Counted from the first letter of the stretch, positions 8,603 to 17,073 are shown. The stretch is 64,000 nucleotides of DNA from [Clostridium] hylemonae DSM 15053 (GCF_008281175.1 NZ_CP036524.1:1922001-1986000); one strand, 5' to 3'. A program made the numbers and translations. The notes: generated from the letters alone by a model not told the origin.

Positions 8603-9091
8603 TTACACTCTCCTTCTATTCATTTTCTCTCTTATCGTATCTGCCACAAAATCCGGCACAAACTGAGAAATATCCCCTCCAAAAGCTGCCACTTCCTTTA
8701 CCGTGGTAGAACTCAAATATGAATAGTCCAGACTCGTCGTCAGAAAGACAGTCTCGATCTCAGGCTCCAGTTTATGGTTCGTCTGGGACATCTGAAGTTC
8801 ATATTCAAAATCAGTTATGGCACGCAGCCCCCGGACTATCATCGTAGCCTCCATTCTGCGCGCGAATTCTACCAGTAATCCATCAAATGGTACGATAGTT
8901 AACTTTGGCATTCCTTTTGTTACTTCTTTTAACATTCTAACACGTTCTTCTGCGGAAAACAACGGGGTTTTTGCTTTATTATTCAGGACTCCGATGATCA
9001 ATTCATCCACAAGTTTTGAAGAGCGTTCTATGATATCGAGATGTCCGTATGTGACCGGGTCAAAACTGCCCGGATAAACTGCTCTTAACAT
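8603..9091 (-). CDS. coaD: Pantetheine-phosphate adenylyltransferase
   Basis: A 162-residue nucleotidyltransferase that makes dephospho-CoA from 4'-phosphopantetheine and ATP. The N-terminal [15 protein letters not shown] holds the T/HxGH motif, [18 protein letters not shown] is the phosphopantetheine-binding signature near residue 90, and [18 protein letters not shown] holds the ISSTxVR-like nucleotide motif. Full length for the family. The start overlaps the rsmD stop region by 7 bases, the common rsmD-coaD coupling of Firmicutes. Confidence 0.96.
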   Translation of the reverse strand: MLRAVYPGSFDPVTYGHLDIIERSSKLVDELIIGVLNNKAKTPLFSAEERVRMLKEVTKGMPKLTIVPFDGLLVEFARRMEATMIVRGLRAITDFEYELQMSQTNHKLEPEIETVFLTTSLDYSYLSSTTVKEVAAFGGDISQFVPDFVADTIREKMNRRRV

Positions 9092-9654
9092 ATCTCTTTC
9101 CTTCCTGCCGGTTCTATAAAAACATGCTTGTTCGTCTTGTACTCTTTTACTTTAAGGATCATAAATCCAAGCTCCTTAAGATAATCAAATTCCGTCTCCC
9201 TGGAAGCCTCCACGATGATCACACCCTCGTCCGCCAAAAGCTCCGATTCCGCCAGATACTCCAGCACTTTCCGTTCAAGCTGCAGACCGTACGGCGGGTC
9301 CATAAAAATAAAATCAAACTGCTTGTCGCCCTCCAGCTTATACAGCGCCGTCATCACATCCGTGGACATTGTCGCCGCCCTGTGCGAAAGCTTCGTCCGC
9401 CGCAGATTCTCCTTGACACAGGCCATGGCTTTCGGGTTCTTCTCCACAAAGACCGCCTCCATCGCTCCCCTGCTCAGCGCCTCGATACCGATCCCTCCGC
9501 TGCCCGCAAACAGATCAAGAAAAATACAGTCATACAAGTACGGCGATATCATATTAAATAAAGTTTCCTTGATCCGGTCCGTTGTAGGTCTCGTATCCAT
9601 ACCTTCCAGCGTTTTGAGCTGCAACCGCTTTGCACTGCCAGCAATGACTCTCAT
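9085..9654 (-). CDS. rsmD: 16S rRNA (guanine(966)-N2)-methyltransferase
   Basis: A 189-residue Rossmann-fold methyltransferase. [18 protein letters not shown] with [14 protein letters not shown] is the RsmD N-terminus; [18 protein letters not shown] (about 47-64) binds [13 protein letters not shown] (about 115) is the (N/D)PPY catalytic motif. It methylates G966 of 16S rRNA. It leads an rsmD-coaD-coiled-coil operon driven by a strong promoter at 9694-9722 whose -35 box lies at the edge of a palindromic repeat. Confidence 0.95.
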   Translation of the reverse strand: MRVIAGSAKRLQLKTLEGMDTRPTTDRIKETLFNMISPYLYDCIFLDLFAGSGGIGIEALSRGAMEAVFVEKNPKAMACVKENLRRTKLSHRAATMSTDVMTALYKLEGDKQFDFIFMDPPYGLQLERKVLEYLAESELLADEGVIIVEASRETEFDYLKELGFMILKVKEYKTNKHVFIEPAGRKEIC

Positions 9655-9693
9655 ACATATTACCTCTTACATTCTTTGTAACATTTCCAGTTT

Positions 9694-9722
9694 ATTATAA
9701 GGATTTGTCAGAAAAAAGTCAA
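9694..9722 (-). promoter_or_regulatory. Sigma-A promoter of rsmD-coaD operon
   Basis: Minus strand: TTGACT, 17-base spacer, TATAAT, 40-70 bases before the rsmD start. The -35 box overlaps the first two bases of the GGGGACGG repeat element. Confidence 0.8.
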
Positions 9723-9787
9723 TTAGGGACAGAGATATTTTAATTGGGGACGGGGGAAATTTAAATTTCCCCCGTCCCCAATTAAAA
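9721..9787. repeat. GGGGACGG palindromic repeat, copy 1
   Basis: Bases 9738-9787 form a perfect 50-base palindrome (arms TTTTAATTGGGGACGGGGG-AAATTT centred between 9762 and 9763). It is preceded by AATTAGGGACAGAGATA, matching the outer part of copy 2 at 56863-56950. The matching outer right arm is absent here, so this copy looks truncated on that side. No coding capacity. It is probably a miniature mobile or REP-like element. Confidence 0.8.
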
Positions 9788-9807
9788 CCCAGCCTTCCGG
9801 CTCATAG

Positions 9808-9853
9808 AAAAAAGCACCCGACAGGTGTTATTGCAACCTGTCAAGTGCTTTTT
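9808..9853 (-). terminator. Terminator after the SASP gene
   Basis: AAAAAGCAC-cc-GACAGGT, loop, ACCTGTC-aa-GTGCTTTTT. The stem is A-rich on one side and T-rich on the other, so it could act in both directions; it lies about 20 bases after the SASP stop. Confidence 0.85.
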
Positions 9854-9873
9854 CTAATCATTTAATCTGGTAT

Positions 9874-10080
9874 TTATTTACCAGCCATCTGTTTTTCTTG
9901 CTGCTCGATCATTTTCTTAACCATATAACCACCAACAGAACCATTCTGTCTTGATGTCAGGTCTCCGTTGTAACCTTCTGTTAACGGTACTCCTAATTCG
10001 TTTGCAACCTCATATTTGAATTTGTCCAATGCACCCTTTGCCTCAGGTACGGCTGCTCTGTTAGATGAACGACTTGCCAT
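9874..10080 (-). CDS. Alpha/beta-type small acid-soluble spore protein
   Basis: A 68-residue SASP. The family signature is clear: AKGALDKFKYEVANELGV (with the Glu-Val germination-protease site region) and DLTSRQNGSVGGYMVKKMI. These proteins coat spore DNA and protect it from UV and heat, then are degraded on germination. I take ATG 10080, since AAAGGAGGAG lies just upstream; the longer frame to 10116 has no such site. The 5' leader contains a perfect inverted repeat at 10106-10131. A forespore (sigma-G) promoter is expected, but I cannot assign one confidently. Confidence 0.95.
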   Translation of the reverse strand: MASRSSNRAAVPEAKGALDKFKYEVANELGVPLTEGYNGDLTSRQNGSVGGYMVKKMIEQQEKQMAGK

Positions 10081-10105
10081 TGTTATACTCCTCCTTTTTC
10101 TTATC

Positions 10106-10131
10106 TTATTGAGCATTTATCTGCTCAATAA
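10106..10131. repeat. Inverted repeat in the SASP leader
   Basis: TTATTGAGCA, six-base loop, TGCTCAATAA: 10-bp perfect arms between recG and the SASP start codon. There is no T-run, so it is more likely a leader hairpin or protein-binding site than a terminator of recG. Confidence 0.6.
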
Positions 10132-10179
10132 TTGTTTGTAACTTTTTGTTTTTTGTTACAACGATAGTATATGGAGGAT

Positions 10180-12210
10180 TTAGATTATTACACTAGAAGT
10201 TCCTTCATATTTTGGAAATTTTTTCAACCATTCCTTTTCATTATTTAAAAGCAGATCCGCGGCTTCATTTGCCTTCTTTAGAAGCTGTGCATCCTGGAAT
10301 ACATCGCCGAGCCGGAAGTCCATCAGTCCGCTCTGGCGTATGCCGAACAGATCTCCCGGCCCGCGAAGCTTAAGGTCCTCGCTGGCGATCTTGAATCCGT
10401 CGTTCGACTTGTTCAGTATGTCCAGCCGTTCTTTTGTCTCCTTTGATCTCGAGGCGCTCATAAAGATACAGTAAGACTGGTGCCTTCCCCGTCCGACGCG
10501 GCCCCGAAGCTGATGGAGCTGCGCCAGGCCAAACCGCTCGGCGTTCTCCACAAGCATGACTGTGGCGTTGGGCACATCGATCCCCACCTCTATGACAGTG
10601 GTGGACACGAGAACCTGTATCTCATTTCTTCCGAACCGTTCCATAATATCATCTTTTTCCGCCTGCTTCATCCTTCCGTGGAGACAGGCGACTCCCACCG
10701 CCTCACCGAGCTCATCCTGCAGCATCTGTGCGTAATCCATAACGTTCTCCACCTCAAGATGCTCGCTTTCTTCCACCATCGGGCAGATGACATAACACTG
10801 CCGGCCTTCTTTCACCTGGTTTTTCATAAACGTATATGCCGTCTTCCGGTAACCGGTATCTACGACACAGTTTTTGATCGGAAGCCGGTTCGCGGGCAGT
10901 TCATCTATCACCGAAATGTCCAGATCACCGTATAAAATGATGGCAAGAGTCCTCGGTATCGGTGTCGCGCTCATGACAAGGATATGCGGCACACCTCCCT
11001 TTCGGGCAAATGCTTCCCGCTGCTTGACTCCGAATCTGTGCTGCTCATCCGTCACGACGAGCGCCAGATTTTTATAATTCACTTTTTCCTGGATCAGAGC
11101 ATGCGTACCGACGATGATCTGTACCTCCCCGCTTTCGATCCGCCCGTATGCCTCTCTTTTTTCCTTTGCTGTCATGGAGCCTGTGAGAAGCTCTGCACCG
11201 AGCCTGATCCCATATTGGGAAAATAAATTCGTGATGGATTCATAATGCTGTCTGGCCAGCACTTCCGTGGGTGCCATCAGCGCCCCCTGATATCCTGAAA
11301 AAGCCGTATCCATGAGCGCCAGAACCGCAACGATAGTCTTGCCGGAACCCACGTCCCCCTGCACAAGCCTGGACATGGCCGAAGCGCCGGCCATATCGGC
11401 CGATATCTCTTCTGCGACTTTCTTCTGTGCGCCGGTCAGTTCATATGGAAGCTGCGAAAGAAATGCCGCCGTCTCCGGCGCCTTTTTGACCGGATAATGG
11501 TTCTGTTCTTTCTCATTACTGTCCTTCAGCCTCCGCAGCGCCAGAATAAACTCCAGAAATTCTTCAAACACGAGCCGTTCTCTCACATGATAGAACACCT
11601 CTTTGTCCTCCGGGAAATGAATGCCCCGGATAGCATAATTGTACTCTGCCAGCTTATACTTAAGCCTGATCTCATCCGGCAAAGTCTCCTTCGTCAGATC
11701 CAGCTCCATAAGCGCCTGTTGCACCGCCTTCATCACGGCATTGTTGGACAGCCCGGCAGTCAGGGCATAGACCGGCTGCAGTGTGTGAAGCTTCTCTTCA
11801 TACTTTGCGCTTGGGTAAAAAATCTCCGGATGTTCCATGACAATACCACTTTTTCGGTTTACGATCCTGCCTCTTAGCGTTATGACGCCGCCCTTTGCAA
11901 GTGTATTGCGCAAAAACGGCATCCGAAACCAGATAACCTTCAAAGTGCCGGTGATATCTTTTACATAGATCGTGGTCACCTGCATATTCCGGGTGCCGGA
12001 CACCTGCACCCTTCCGAAGATCGCTCCCGTCACGGTCACAACGCTGCCTTCTTCCGCCTCACTGATCGGTACCGGGTCGTCATAGACGTCATATCCCCGC
12101 GGATAATAGCGGACCAGGTCTCCGACCGTGGCGATTCCAAGCCTTCCAAACAGCTTTTCTGTCTTATCCCCGATTCCCTTTAATTCTTTTATTCTCGTCA
12201 ATTCAATCAT
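10180..12210 (-). CDS. recG: ATP-dependent DNA helicase RecG
   Basis: A 676-residue superfamily 2 helicase that remodels stalled forks and Holliday junctions. The N-terminal wedge/OB domain occupies about residues 1-230. Helicase motifs follow: Walker A GDVGSGKT, MAPTEVLARQHY, motif II DEQHRFG, motif III SATPIPRTLA, and the C-terminal STTVIEVGIDVPNATVM and QLRGRVGRG. ATG 12210 is chosen over the upstream in-frame ATG at 12234 because AAAGG precedes it and MIELTRIKELKGIG is the usual N-terminus. It is preceded by the fakA terminator. Confidence 0.96.
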   Translation of the reverse strand: MIELTRIKELKGIGDKTEKLFGRLGIATVGDLVRYYPRGYDVYDDPVPISEAEEGSVVTVTGAIFGRVQVSGTRNMQVTTIYVKDITGTLKVIWFRMPFLRNTLAKGGVITLRGRIVNRKSGIVMEHPEIFYPSAKYEEKLHTLQPVYALTAGLSNNAVMKAVQQALMELDLTKETLPDEIRLKYKLAEYNYAIRGIHFPEDKEVFYHVRERLVFEEFLEFILALRRLKDSNEKEQNHYPVKKAPETAAFLSQLPYELTGAQKKVAEEISADMAGASAMSRLVQGDVGSGKTIVAVLALMDTAFSGYQGALMAPTEVLARQHYESITNLFSQYGIRLGAELLTGSMTAKEKREAYGRIESGEVQIIVGTHALIQEKVNYKNLALVVTDEQHRFGVKQREAFARKGGVPHILVMSATPIPRTLAIILYGDLDISVIDELPANRLPIKNCVVDTGYRKTAYTFMKNQVKEGRQCYVICPMVEESEHLEVENVMDYAQMLQDELGEAVGVACLHGRMKQAEKDDIMERFGRNEIQVLVSTTVIEVGIDVPNATVMLVENAERFGLAQLHQLRGRVGRGRHQSYCIFMSASRSKETKERLDILNKSNDGFKIASEDLKLRGPGDLFGIRQSGLMDFRLGDVFQDAQLLKKANEAADLLLNNEKEWLKKFPKYEGTSSVII

Positions 12211-12242
12211 AATTTCAACCTTTGCACAAACCATCAGAATAC

Positions 12243-12287
12243 AAAAGAGACAGACCTCTGCATATCACAGGGAGTCTGTCCCCTTTT
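12243..12287 (-). terminator. Terminator after fakA
   Basis: Minus strand stem AAAAGGGGACAGACTCCCTG / CAGAGGTCTGTCTCTTTTG with an ATAT-type loop, ending in a T-rich arm. It lies just past the fakA stop and before recG. Confidence 0.75.
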
Positions 12288-12294
12288 CTCTTTC

Positions 12295-13965
12295 TTATTC
12301 CACAGCCAGCACGTAATAATAGATAGGCTGTCCGCCGTAATGCGCATCCACATCCACATCAGGATACAGCGCCTCGATCTCGGCGGTAAAACGCTCCGCG
12401 TCGTCTTTCTTTACTTCCTCGCCGTAGTACAGGCTGATAAGCTCAGAATCTTCATCCACCAGATTGATGAGCATTTCACGGGTAGTCGCCTCTACATCCT
12501 GTCCTACTGCCAGAATGCCTTTGTCCCCGATTCCCATAATGTCGCCCTCGTGGATCTCCTTATCATCAATATGCGTATCCCGCACAGCATACGTCACTTG
12601 GCCGGACTTAACATTCTTGATCTCCTCGAGCATCGTCTCTTCATTGACAGCCGCATCCGCCTCAGGCATAAAATTGATCACAGCGGTAATGCCCTGCGGT
12701 ACCGTCTTCGTCGGAATGACGATAATGTCTTTATCCTCTACAAGCGCTTTTGCCTGGTTCGCGGCAAGCACGATATTTTTATTGTTCGGCAGTATAAATA
12801 CCGTATCTGCATTCACCTGTTCGATGGCATTGAGCATATCCTCCGTACTCGGATTCATTGTCTGTCCGCCTTCGATAATATAGTCAACACCAAGCTCCGT
12901 GAAGATCTCATTCAGCCCTTCTCCGATGGAAACAGCGATAAAGCCCATCGCCTTCCTCGGCTCGGAAGGTTTCTTCGTCTCCTCCGCCTTCTGCTGCGCG
13001 GCAAGCTTCTGCGCATCCCGGATCAGCTTCTCCTGATGTTCCTCTCTCATATTGTCTATCTTCATCCGCGAAAGCTGCCCGTACGTCAGCGCGCGCTGAA
13101 TGGCAAGACCCGGATCATTTGTATGCACATGGACCTTCACAACGTCGTCGTCAGCCACACATACGATCGAATCACCGATGGACGACAGATACGATTTAAA
13201 TCCCGTCTCATCGTCATCTGTAAACTCTTTTTCCGTCAGAATAATAAATTCCGTGCAGTAACCGAACTTGATATCTCCGCTCTCCTGAGTGACCTTCGGC
13301 GCCGCCGCTGCCACTTTGGCCGGCTCTATGGCACTGTAATCGATCTCTTTTCCCTGGAACGCGTCGTAGGCTCCTCTGATCACTTCCAGAAGTCCCTGCC
13401 CGCCGGAATCCACAACCCCGGCTTCTTTCAGTACCGGAAGCATATCCGGCGTCTTCTCCAGCACTTCTTCCGCATGCTTGATCACTGCCGGTATAAACAG
13501 TTCCAGATCGTCGGTCTCCTCCGCCATCTCTGCCGCTTTATCGGCAATGCCGCTTGCCACCGTGAGGATCGTTCCCTCTTTTGGCTTCATGACCGCCTTA
13601 TACGCAGTATCTCTCGCTCTGGCACATGCCGCGGCAAGTCCGAGCGTATCTATCTCTTTCTCCTCACGGATAGACTTTGTAAACCCGCGCAGAAGCTGTG
13701 ACAGAATGACACCCGAATTACCTCTCGCCCCGCGCAGAGAGCCGGACGAGATCGCTTTTGCAAGATCTGCCATATCCGGTTTGTCAAGCGCCGTCACTTC
13801 CCTGGCCGCAGACATGATCGTGAGAGACATGTTTGTCCCGGTATCTCCGTCAGGTACCGGAAATACGTTTAATTCATTGATATATTCCTTCTTAGCCTCA
13901 ATATTCTGCGCACCGGCCAGAAACATCCTGGCAAGCATATCCACATTAATAGTTTTTGTAGCCAC
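12295..13965 (-). CDS. fakA: Fatty acid kinase catalytic subunit / DAK2 domain protein (YloV)
   Basis: A 556-residue protein. The N-terminal DAK2 (dihydroxyacetone kinase L-like) domain has NVFPVPDGDTGTNM at about 33-46, whose aspartates bind Mg-ATP, and SLRGARGNSGVILSQ near 94. A middle domain (EFIILTEK, VHVHTNDPG) and a C-terminal DegV-like half (FIAVSIGEGL, EGGQTMNPST, NNKNIVLAA) complete the FakA/YloV architecture. FakA phosphorylates fatty acids carried by FakB for phospholipid synthesis. Gene order asp23-like then fakA matches yloU-yloV of Bacillus. Confidence 0.92.
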   Translation of the reverse strand: MATKTINVDMLARMFLAGAQNIEAKKEYINELNVFPVPDGDTGTNMSLTIMSAAREVTALDKPDMADLAKAISSGSLRGARGNSGVILSQLLRGFTKSIREEKEIDTLGLAAACARARDTAYKAVMKPKEGTILTVASGIADKAAEMAEETDDLELFIPAVIKHAEEVLEKTPDMLPVLKEAGVVDSGGQGLLEVIRGAYDAFQGKEIDYSAIEPAKVAAAAPKVTQESGDIKFGYCTEFIILTEKEFTDDDETGFKSYLSSIGDSIVCVADDDVVKVHVHTNDPGLAIQRALTYGQLSRMKIDNMREEHQEKLIRDAQKLAAQQKAEETKKPSEPRKAMGFIAVSIGEGLNEIFTELGVDYIIEGGQTMNPSTEDMLNAIEQVNADTVFILPNNKNIVLAANQAKALVEDKDIIVIPTKTVPQGITAVINFMPEADAAVNEETMLEEIKNVKSGQVTYAVRDTHIDDKEIHEGDIMGIGDKGILAVGQDVEATTREMLINLVDEDSELISLYYGEEVKKDDAERFTAEIEALYPDVDVDAHYGGQPIYYYVLAVE

Positions 13966-13984
13966 TTCTTATGTTCCTCCTTAA

Positions 13985-14344
13985 CTAATCGATGACTCTG
14001 ACGCCTTCAATGTAGATATTGATCGTATCTACCGGCATTCCGGAAAATTCTTCCACTTTATACTTCACATTACTGATGAGATTCTCCGTAACGGCTGAAA
14101 TACTGACACCATAAGCGACAACGATATGGAAGTTCAGAGTAATATGGTTGTCTTCTGAAATGCTCACCTGTATTCCGTGGGTAAGACTTTCCTTCTTCAG
14201 AAGATGAACAAAACCATCCTTCATATTTACAGCAGCCATCCCGACAATTCCAAAACATTCCACAGCCACAGTCCCCGCATACTTGGCGATCACTTCAGGG
14301 TCGATCGTAATGATACCGAGATCTGTACTCATACATCCCTTCAT
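13985..14344 (-). CDS. Asp23/Gls24 family protein (YloU-like)
   Basis: A 119-residue Asp23/Gls24 envelope-stress-type protein. Visible motifs are GIITIDPEVIAKYAGTVA, CFGIVGMA, and the C-terminal VNIYIEGV-like NIYIEGVRV. Start at 14344 is set by TTGGAGG 7 bases upstream. It is directly upstream of fakA, the conserved yloU-yloV pair, and shares the promoter at 14401-14429. Family members associate with the membrane; the exact role of YloU is not known. Confidence 0.88.
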   Translation of the reverse strand: MKGCMSTDLGIITIDPEVIAKYAGTVAVECFGIVGMAAVNMKDGFVHLLKKESLTHGIQVSISEDNHITLNFHIVVAYGVSISAVTENLISNVKYKVEEFSGMPVDTINIYIEGVRVID

Positions 14345-14400
14345 ATTAAAAACCTCCAATTCTCTAAATTGAAAATGTAATACACAAGCTTAACAAAAAT

Positions 14401-14429
14401 ATTATACTATTAATTCCCTTATTTTACAA
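14401..14429 (-). promoter_or_regulatory. Promoter of the asp23-like/fakA operon
   Basis: Minus strand TTGTAA, 17-base spacer, TATAAT, about 57 bases before the start at 14344. Confidence 0.75.
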
Positions 14430-14433
14430 ATAA

Positions 14434-14465
14434 AAAACCCAGATTCCATAAGAAATCTGAGTTTT
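14434..14465 (-). terminator. Terminator of rpmB
   Basis: Minus strand AAAACTCAGATT, loop, AATCTGGGTTTTTT, directly after the rpmB stop. Confidence 0.85.
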
Positions 14466-14473
14466 AACTTTCA

Positions 14474-14662
14474 TTACGCACGCTCAACTCTGCCTGATTT
14501 CAAACAAGAAGTACAAACATACATTTTCTTTGTAGCTCCGTTTGCTGTTTTAACACGAACTGATTTCACGTTTGATTTCCACATCTTTGGTGATTTTCTA
14601 TGAGAGTGGCTTACATTGTTTCCAAAGTGAGCACCCTTTTCACAAATAGCACATTTTGCCAT
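14474..14662 (-). CDS. rpmB: 50S ribosomal protein L28
   Basis: A 62-residue L28 of the zinc-binding type: CAIC near the N-terminus and CTSC near residue 50 provide four cysteines. Sequence NNVSHSHRKSPKMWKSN is diagnostic of L28. It is part of the large ribosomal subunit. It stands alone with its own promoter and terminator, and convincing GGAGG precedes the ATG. Confidence 0.97.
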   Translation of the reverse strand: MAKCAICEKGAHFGNNVSHSHRKSPKMWKSNVKSVRVKTANGATKKMYVCTSCLKSGRVERA

Positions 14663-14717
14663 GACTGCACCTCCTAACGCTCATAATAAGTCCTTTCTCG
14701 GACTCGCAACACTGATT

Positions 14718-14746
14718 ATTTTATCAGAAGTGCGCGAGAAAAGCAA
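14718..14746 (-). promoter_or_regulatory. Promoter of rpmB
   Basis: Minus strand TTGCTT, 17-base spacer, TAAAAT. The leader contains a small GTCC/GGAC hairpin. Confidence 0.7.
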
Positions 14747-14773
14747 GTACTTATTTTGATTTTCTGAATAATA

Positions 14774-16015
14774 TTACTTTTTCAGATGATCCAGCAGCTT
14801 CGGATTGCGCTGAAGCACATACAGCAGCGCCGGCAGCTGGCTCACGACAGATACAAACAAGGTAAAGAAAAAGTAAATTTGAGGAAATCCCCAATAACGC
14901 ATCTGTGTAAACAGACTGATGACTCCTGTCAGCAGCGTCATACCGAAAATGACAAGGAGCGCCACAAGCAGGACCATATCGCAGCGCCTTCCCGCAAGCT
15001 CCATGATAAGACAGCCGGCCGCCGTCAATGCGGCAAGCGCCAGTATTACAGAACAGAAATTGTCAAATGCGGAATAATAGTTCCACACCCATGAATAACT
15101 CGTATACGCTGTGATCCCGGAAACACGTATGCCGGATAGGAATAAAAGACCGAAGTAGGCGATCAAAGGGATGATCTCATACTGTCTGTATTCCCGCCGT
15201 TCCATGAAACAGAGCACGCCGAACGCCGCAAAGCACACGGCAGGCAGTATAAATTCTATCATTGAGAACAGACTGAAAAATCCGGCCCCGGCCCAGAGTC
15301 TGTCGATGATCAGCAGGACAAAGGCCGCTGCGGCCACGACCGCGTTAAGCCGCCCCGGCGTCAATGATTTTATACCATCCAGACCGGTCGCTGGCATACC
15401 AGAAGCCTGTTTCTGCCCCGCCGCATTTGCATCATAGGAAAAAGACTTCGGCTGTGAGCGGTCCGCCTCACCGGCGCGCTCATTTTTTGCGCCGCACTGC
15501 GGACAGAAACGGTCTGATGTAAACATCTTTTCCCCGCATCTTGAACAGAAACAAGTCCCGCCGGAAGCCGCGCCGTACGCAGCCTCTGTGCCTGCCGGGC
15601 CGCTGCCGTAAGGCGGAGGCGTCGGATTGCCGTTTTGACGGTTGTACGCATCGGCGATCAGGTTGGCGTTCTTGATAAGTACATTGAAGGAAAGAAAACT
15701 TCCAACAAAACATATGAGGCATCCGACGAGATACCACATAAGAAATTCTCCTCCTCCTTCCGCGACGGCCACTCCATATCTCGGCCCTGCTTTTCTGAGG
15801 CGGTTTGCCTGCTTGTAGAACCAGTACAGTCCGTAAATTCCGCACGTGATGATAGACAGAAGAAGCACGAGTATGTAATTCATGCTCTCCTCACCGTCTC
15901 CGCGGCACATTCTGTTTACATCTTCCGTATAAGAATACCAGAAGAAAATACTGTATATACCGCATGTTAAAAATGTCAGAATAATATATGTAGCGAGACT
16001 TCTCTCTTTGATCAT
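14774..16015 (-). CDS. DUF4234-type membrane protein with internal zinc ribbon
   Basis: A 413-residue membrane protein. The N-terminal 115 residues match DUF4234 (SLATYIILTFLTCGIYSIFFWYSYTEDVNRM, then a second copy of the same pattern, ILVLLLSIITCGIYGLYWFYKQANRL). A Pro/Gly linker leads to a zinc ribbon at about 150-180 (CFCSRCGEKMF, FCPQCGAKN), then about five further membrane segments. No enzyme motif. It is last in a three-gene set with a DUF2752 and a double zinc-ribbon protein, so all three may form one membrane complex; function unknown. Confidence 0.7.
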   Translation of the reverse strand: MIKERSLATYIILTFLTCGIYSIFFWYSYTEDVNRMCRGDGEESMNYILVLLLSIITCGIYGLYWFYKQANRLRKAGPRYGVAVAEGGGEFLMWYLVGCLICFVGSFLSFNVLIKNANLIADAYNRQNGNPTPPPYGSGPAGTEAAYGAASGGTCFCSRCGEKMFTSDRFCPQCGAKNERAGEADRSQPKSFSYDANAAGQKQASGMPATGLDGIKSLTPGRLNAVVAAAAFVLLIIDRLWAGAGFFSLFSMIEFILPAVCFAAFGVLCFMERREYRQYEIIPLIAYFGLLFLSGIRVSGITAYTSYSWVWNYYSAFDNFCSVILALAALTAAGCLIMELAGRRCDMVLLVALLVIFGMTLLTGVISLFTQMRYWGFPQIYFFFTLFVSVVSQLPALLYVLQRNPKLLDHLKK

Positions 16016-16017
16016 TT

Positions 16018-16428
16018 TTATCCCCCTTGTATTGCTCTCATTATTTTAAAAATGAGCCCGTCGTCCAGATCGATCTTTATCACACCGTCCGGCTGAAAGC
16101 CGACGCGGTATATATACAGTGCCAGCAGAAGAAAAAGCAGAACGCCCCCCAGGATACGGGCCGTTTTCTTTTTCAGCCGGAACCGCTCAGGAAGAACATC
16201 CTTATGAAAGATATACCAGATGGCAAAGCCGGTCGGAAGAAACAGAGGATGATAAGAAAATGAGGCGGCAAAGTCAAGACGCGCCATACTCTTAAAAGCC
16301 CTCGTCATCCCACAGCACGGACACGGAATACCAAACAGGTATTCAAGCGGACACCTCCAGATGAAAAGCAGTAGCACAAACAGGCCGCTTATGATGACAA
16401 TGTGACGGACTATTATATTTTTCTTCAT
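16018..16428 (-). CDS. DUF2752 domain membrane protein
   Basis: A 136-residue protein with about three membrane segments. The DUF2752 signature is FGIPCPCCGMTRAFKSMARLDFAASFSYHPLFLP, with three clustered cysteines. The start at 16428 overlaps the stop of the upstream zinc-ribbon gene as TAATG; an in-frame ATG at 16449 is inside that gene and less likely. The role of DUF2752 proteins is unknown. Confidence 0.75.
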   Translation of the reverse strand: MKKNIIVRHIVIISGLFVLLLFIWRCPLEYLFGIPCPCCGMTRAFKSMARLDFAASFSYHPLFLPTGFAIWYIFHKDVLPERFRLKKKTARILGGVLLFLLLALYIYRVGFQPDGVIKIDLDDGLIFKIMRAIQGG

Positions 16429-16838
16429 TATCGTACTTTTGTCCCGCACTGATTGCAGAAGACCATATCATCCGACAGTGCATTCCCGCATTTCGGACAC
16501 TCTCTTTTATCCGGCGCAACGGGAGCGGCATTCTCCAGATCTTTAAGCTTTCCGTTCAACTGCGCTATGAGCGCTTCTTTTTCCTTCAGTTCAAGTTCCA
16601 GCGTACGTATGCGCTCCTCCTTTTCGGACAACACCTTCTGCTGCTTGTCCGTTTCACTCTTAACATACGCTCTGATCTGTGCAAACAGTCCGTCAAGCCC
16701 GTCCGCCTGCGCATCTGCCTTTTCCACCTGTCCTATGAATTGACTGCTGTCCGGCCGACTTTCCGTCTTTTCTCCGCAGTATGTACAAAACAGAGAGCCT
16801 TCACGCAGTTCACTTCCGCATTTTACACATTTTATCAT
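16428..16838 (-). CDS. Double zinc-ribbon protein with central coiled coil
   Basis: A 136-residue soluble protein. A zinc ribbon at each end (CVKCGSELREGSLFCTYCGEK at 4-24; CPKCGNALSDDMVFCNQCGTK near 114-134) flanks a helical heptad-rich segment (KQQKVLSEKEERIRTLELEL, KEKEALIAQLNGKLKDLE). Such dumbbell proteins probably act as scaffolds or adaptors. It leads an operon with the DUF2752 and DUF4234 membrane proteins. Confidence 0.7.
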   Translation of the reverse strand: MIKCVKCGSELREGSLFCTYCGEKTESRPDSSQFIGQVEKADAQADGLDGLFAQIRAYVKSETDKQQKVLSEKEERIRTLELELKEKEALIAQLNGKLKDLENAAPVAPDKRECPKCGNALSDDMVFCNQCGTKVR

Positions 16839-16881
16839 TTGTTCTTCCTCCAGTCCATAAAAATAGATGTCATAAATACAT

Positions 16882-16923
16882 AAAAAGTGCAGTTCCTGCC
16901 ATGACAGTACCGCTGCACTTTTT
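16882..16923 (-). terminator. Terminator after the 47-aa membrane protein gene
   Basis: AAAAAGTGCAG, loop of about 20 bases, CTGCACTTTTT: 11-bp perfect arms, A-rich and T-rich at the two ends. It follows the small gene's stop within a few bases. Confidence 0.8.
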
Positions 16924-16929
16924 CATACG

Positions 16930-17073
16930 CTATTCTTTGCCGCAAAATAACTCATACCCCACAAGCGCACACACTATGGCACATATCAACTCTATAAACG
17001 GATGTCTGACGAGTATAGTAAATATGATCCCCACTGCCAGACACAACAGGGCAAATCCCACCACTCGTTTCAT
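16930..17073 (-). CDS. Small hydrophobic protein, 47 residues
   Basis: Minus-strand frame from ATG 17073 to TAG 16930, preceded by AGAGG at 8 bases and followed at once by a strong terminator. The product begins MKRVVGFALLCLAVGIIF and continues with a second hydrophobic stretch (FIELICAIVCALVGYELF) before a short charged end GKE, so two membrane spans are likely. I do not recognise a family. It lies immediately downstream of gerW and may be its operon partner. Confidence 0.6.
   Translation of the reverse strand: MKRVVGFALLCLAVGIIFTILVRHPFIELICAIVCALVGYELFCGKE

Noticed and set aside
12340-13701. A 453-codon plus-strand open frame opposite fakA
   Set aside because: It is antisense to a full-length, well-conserved FakA and its product is His/Arg/Ile-rich with no family features. 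It reflects codon bias of the real gene.
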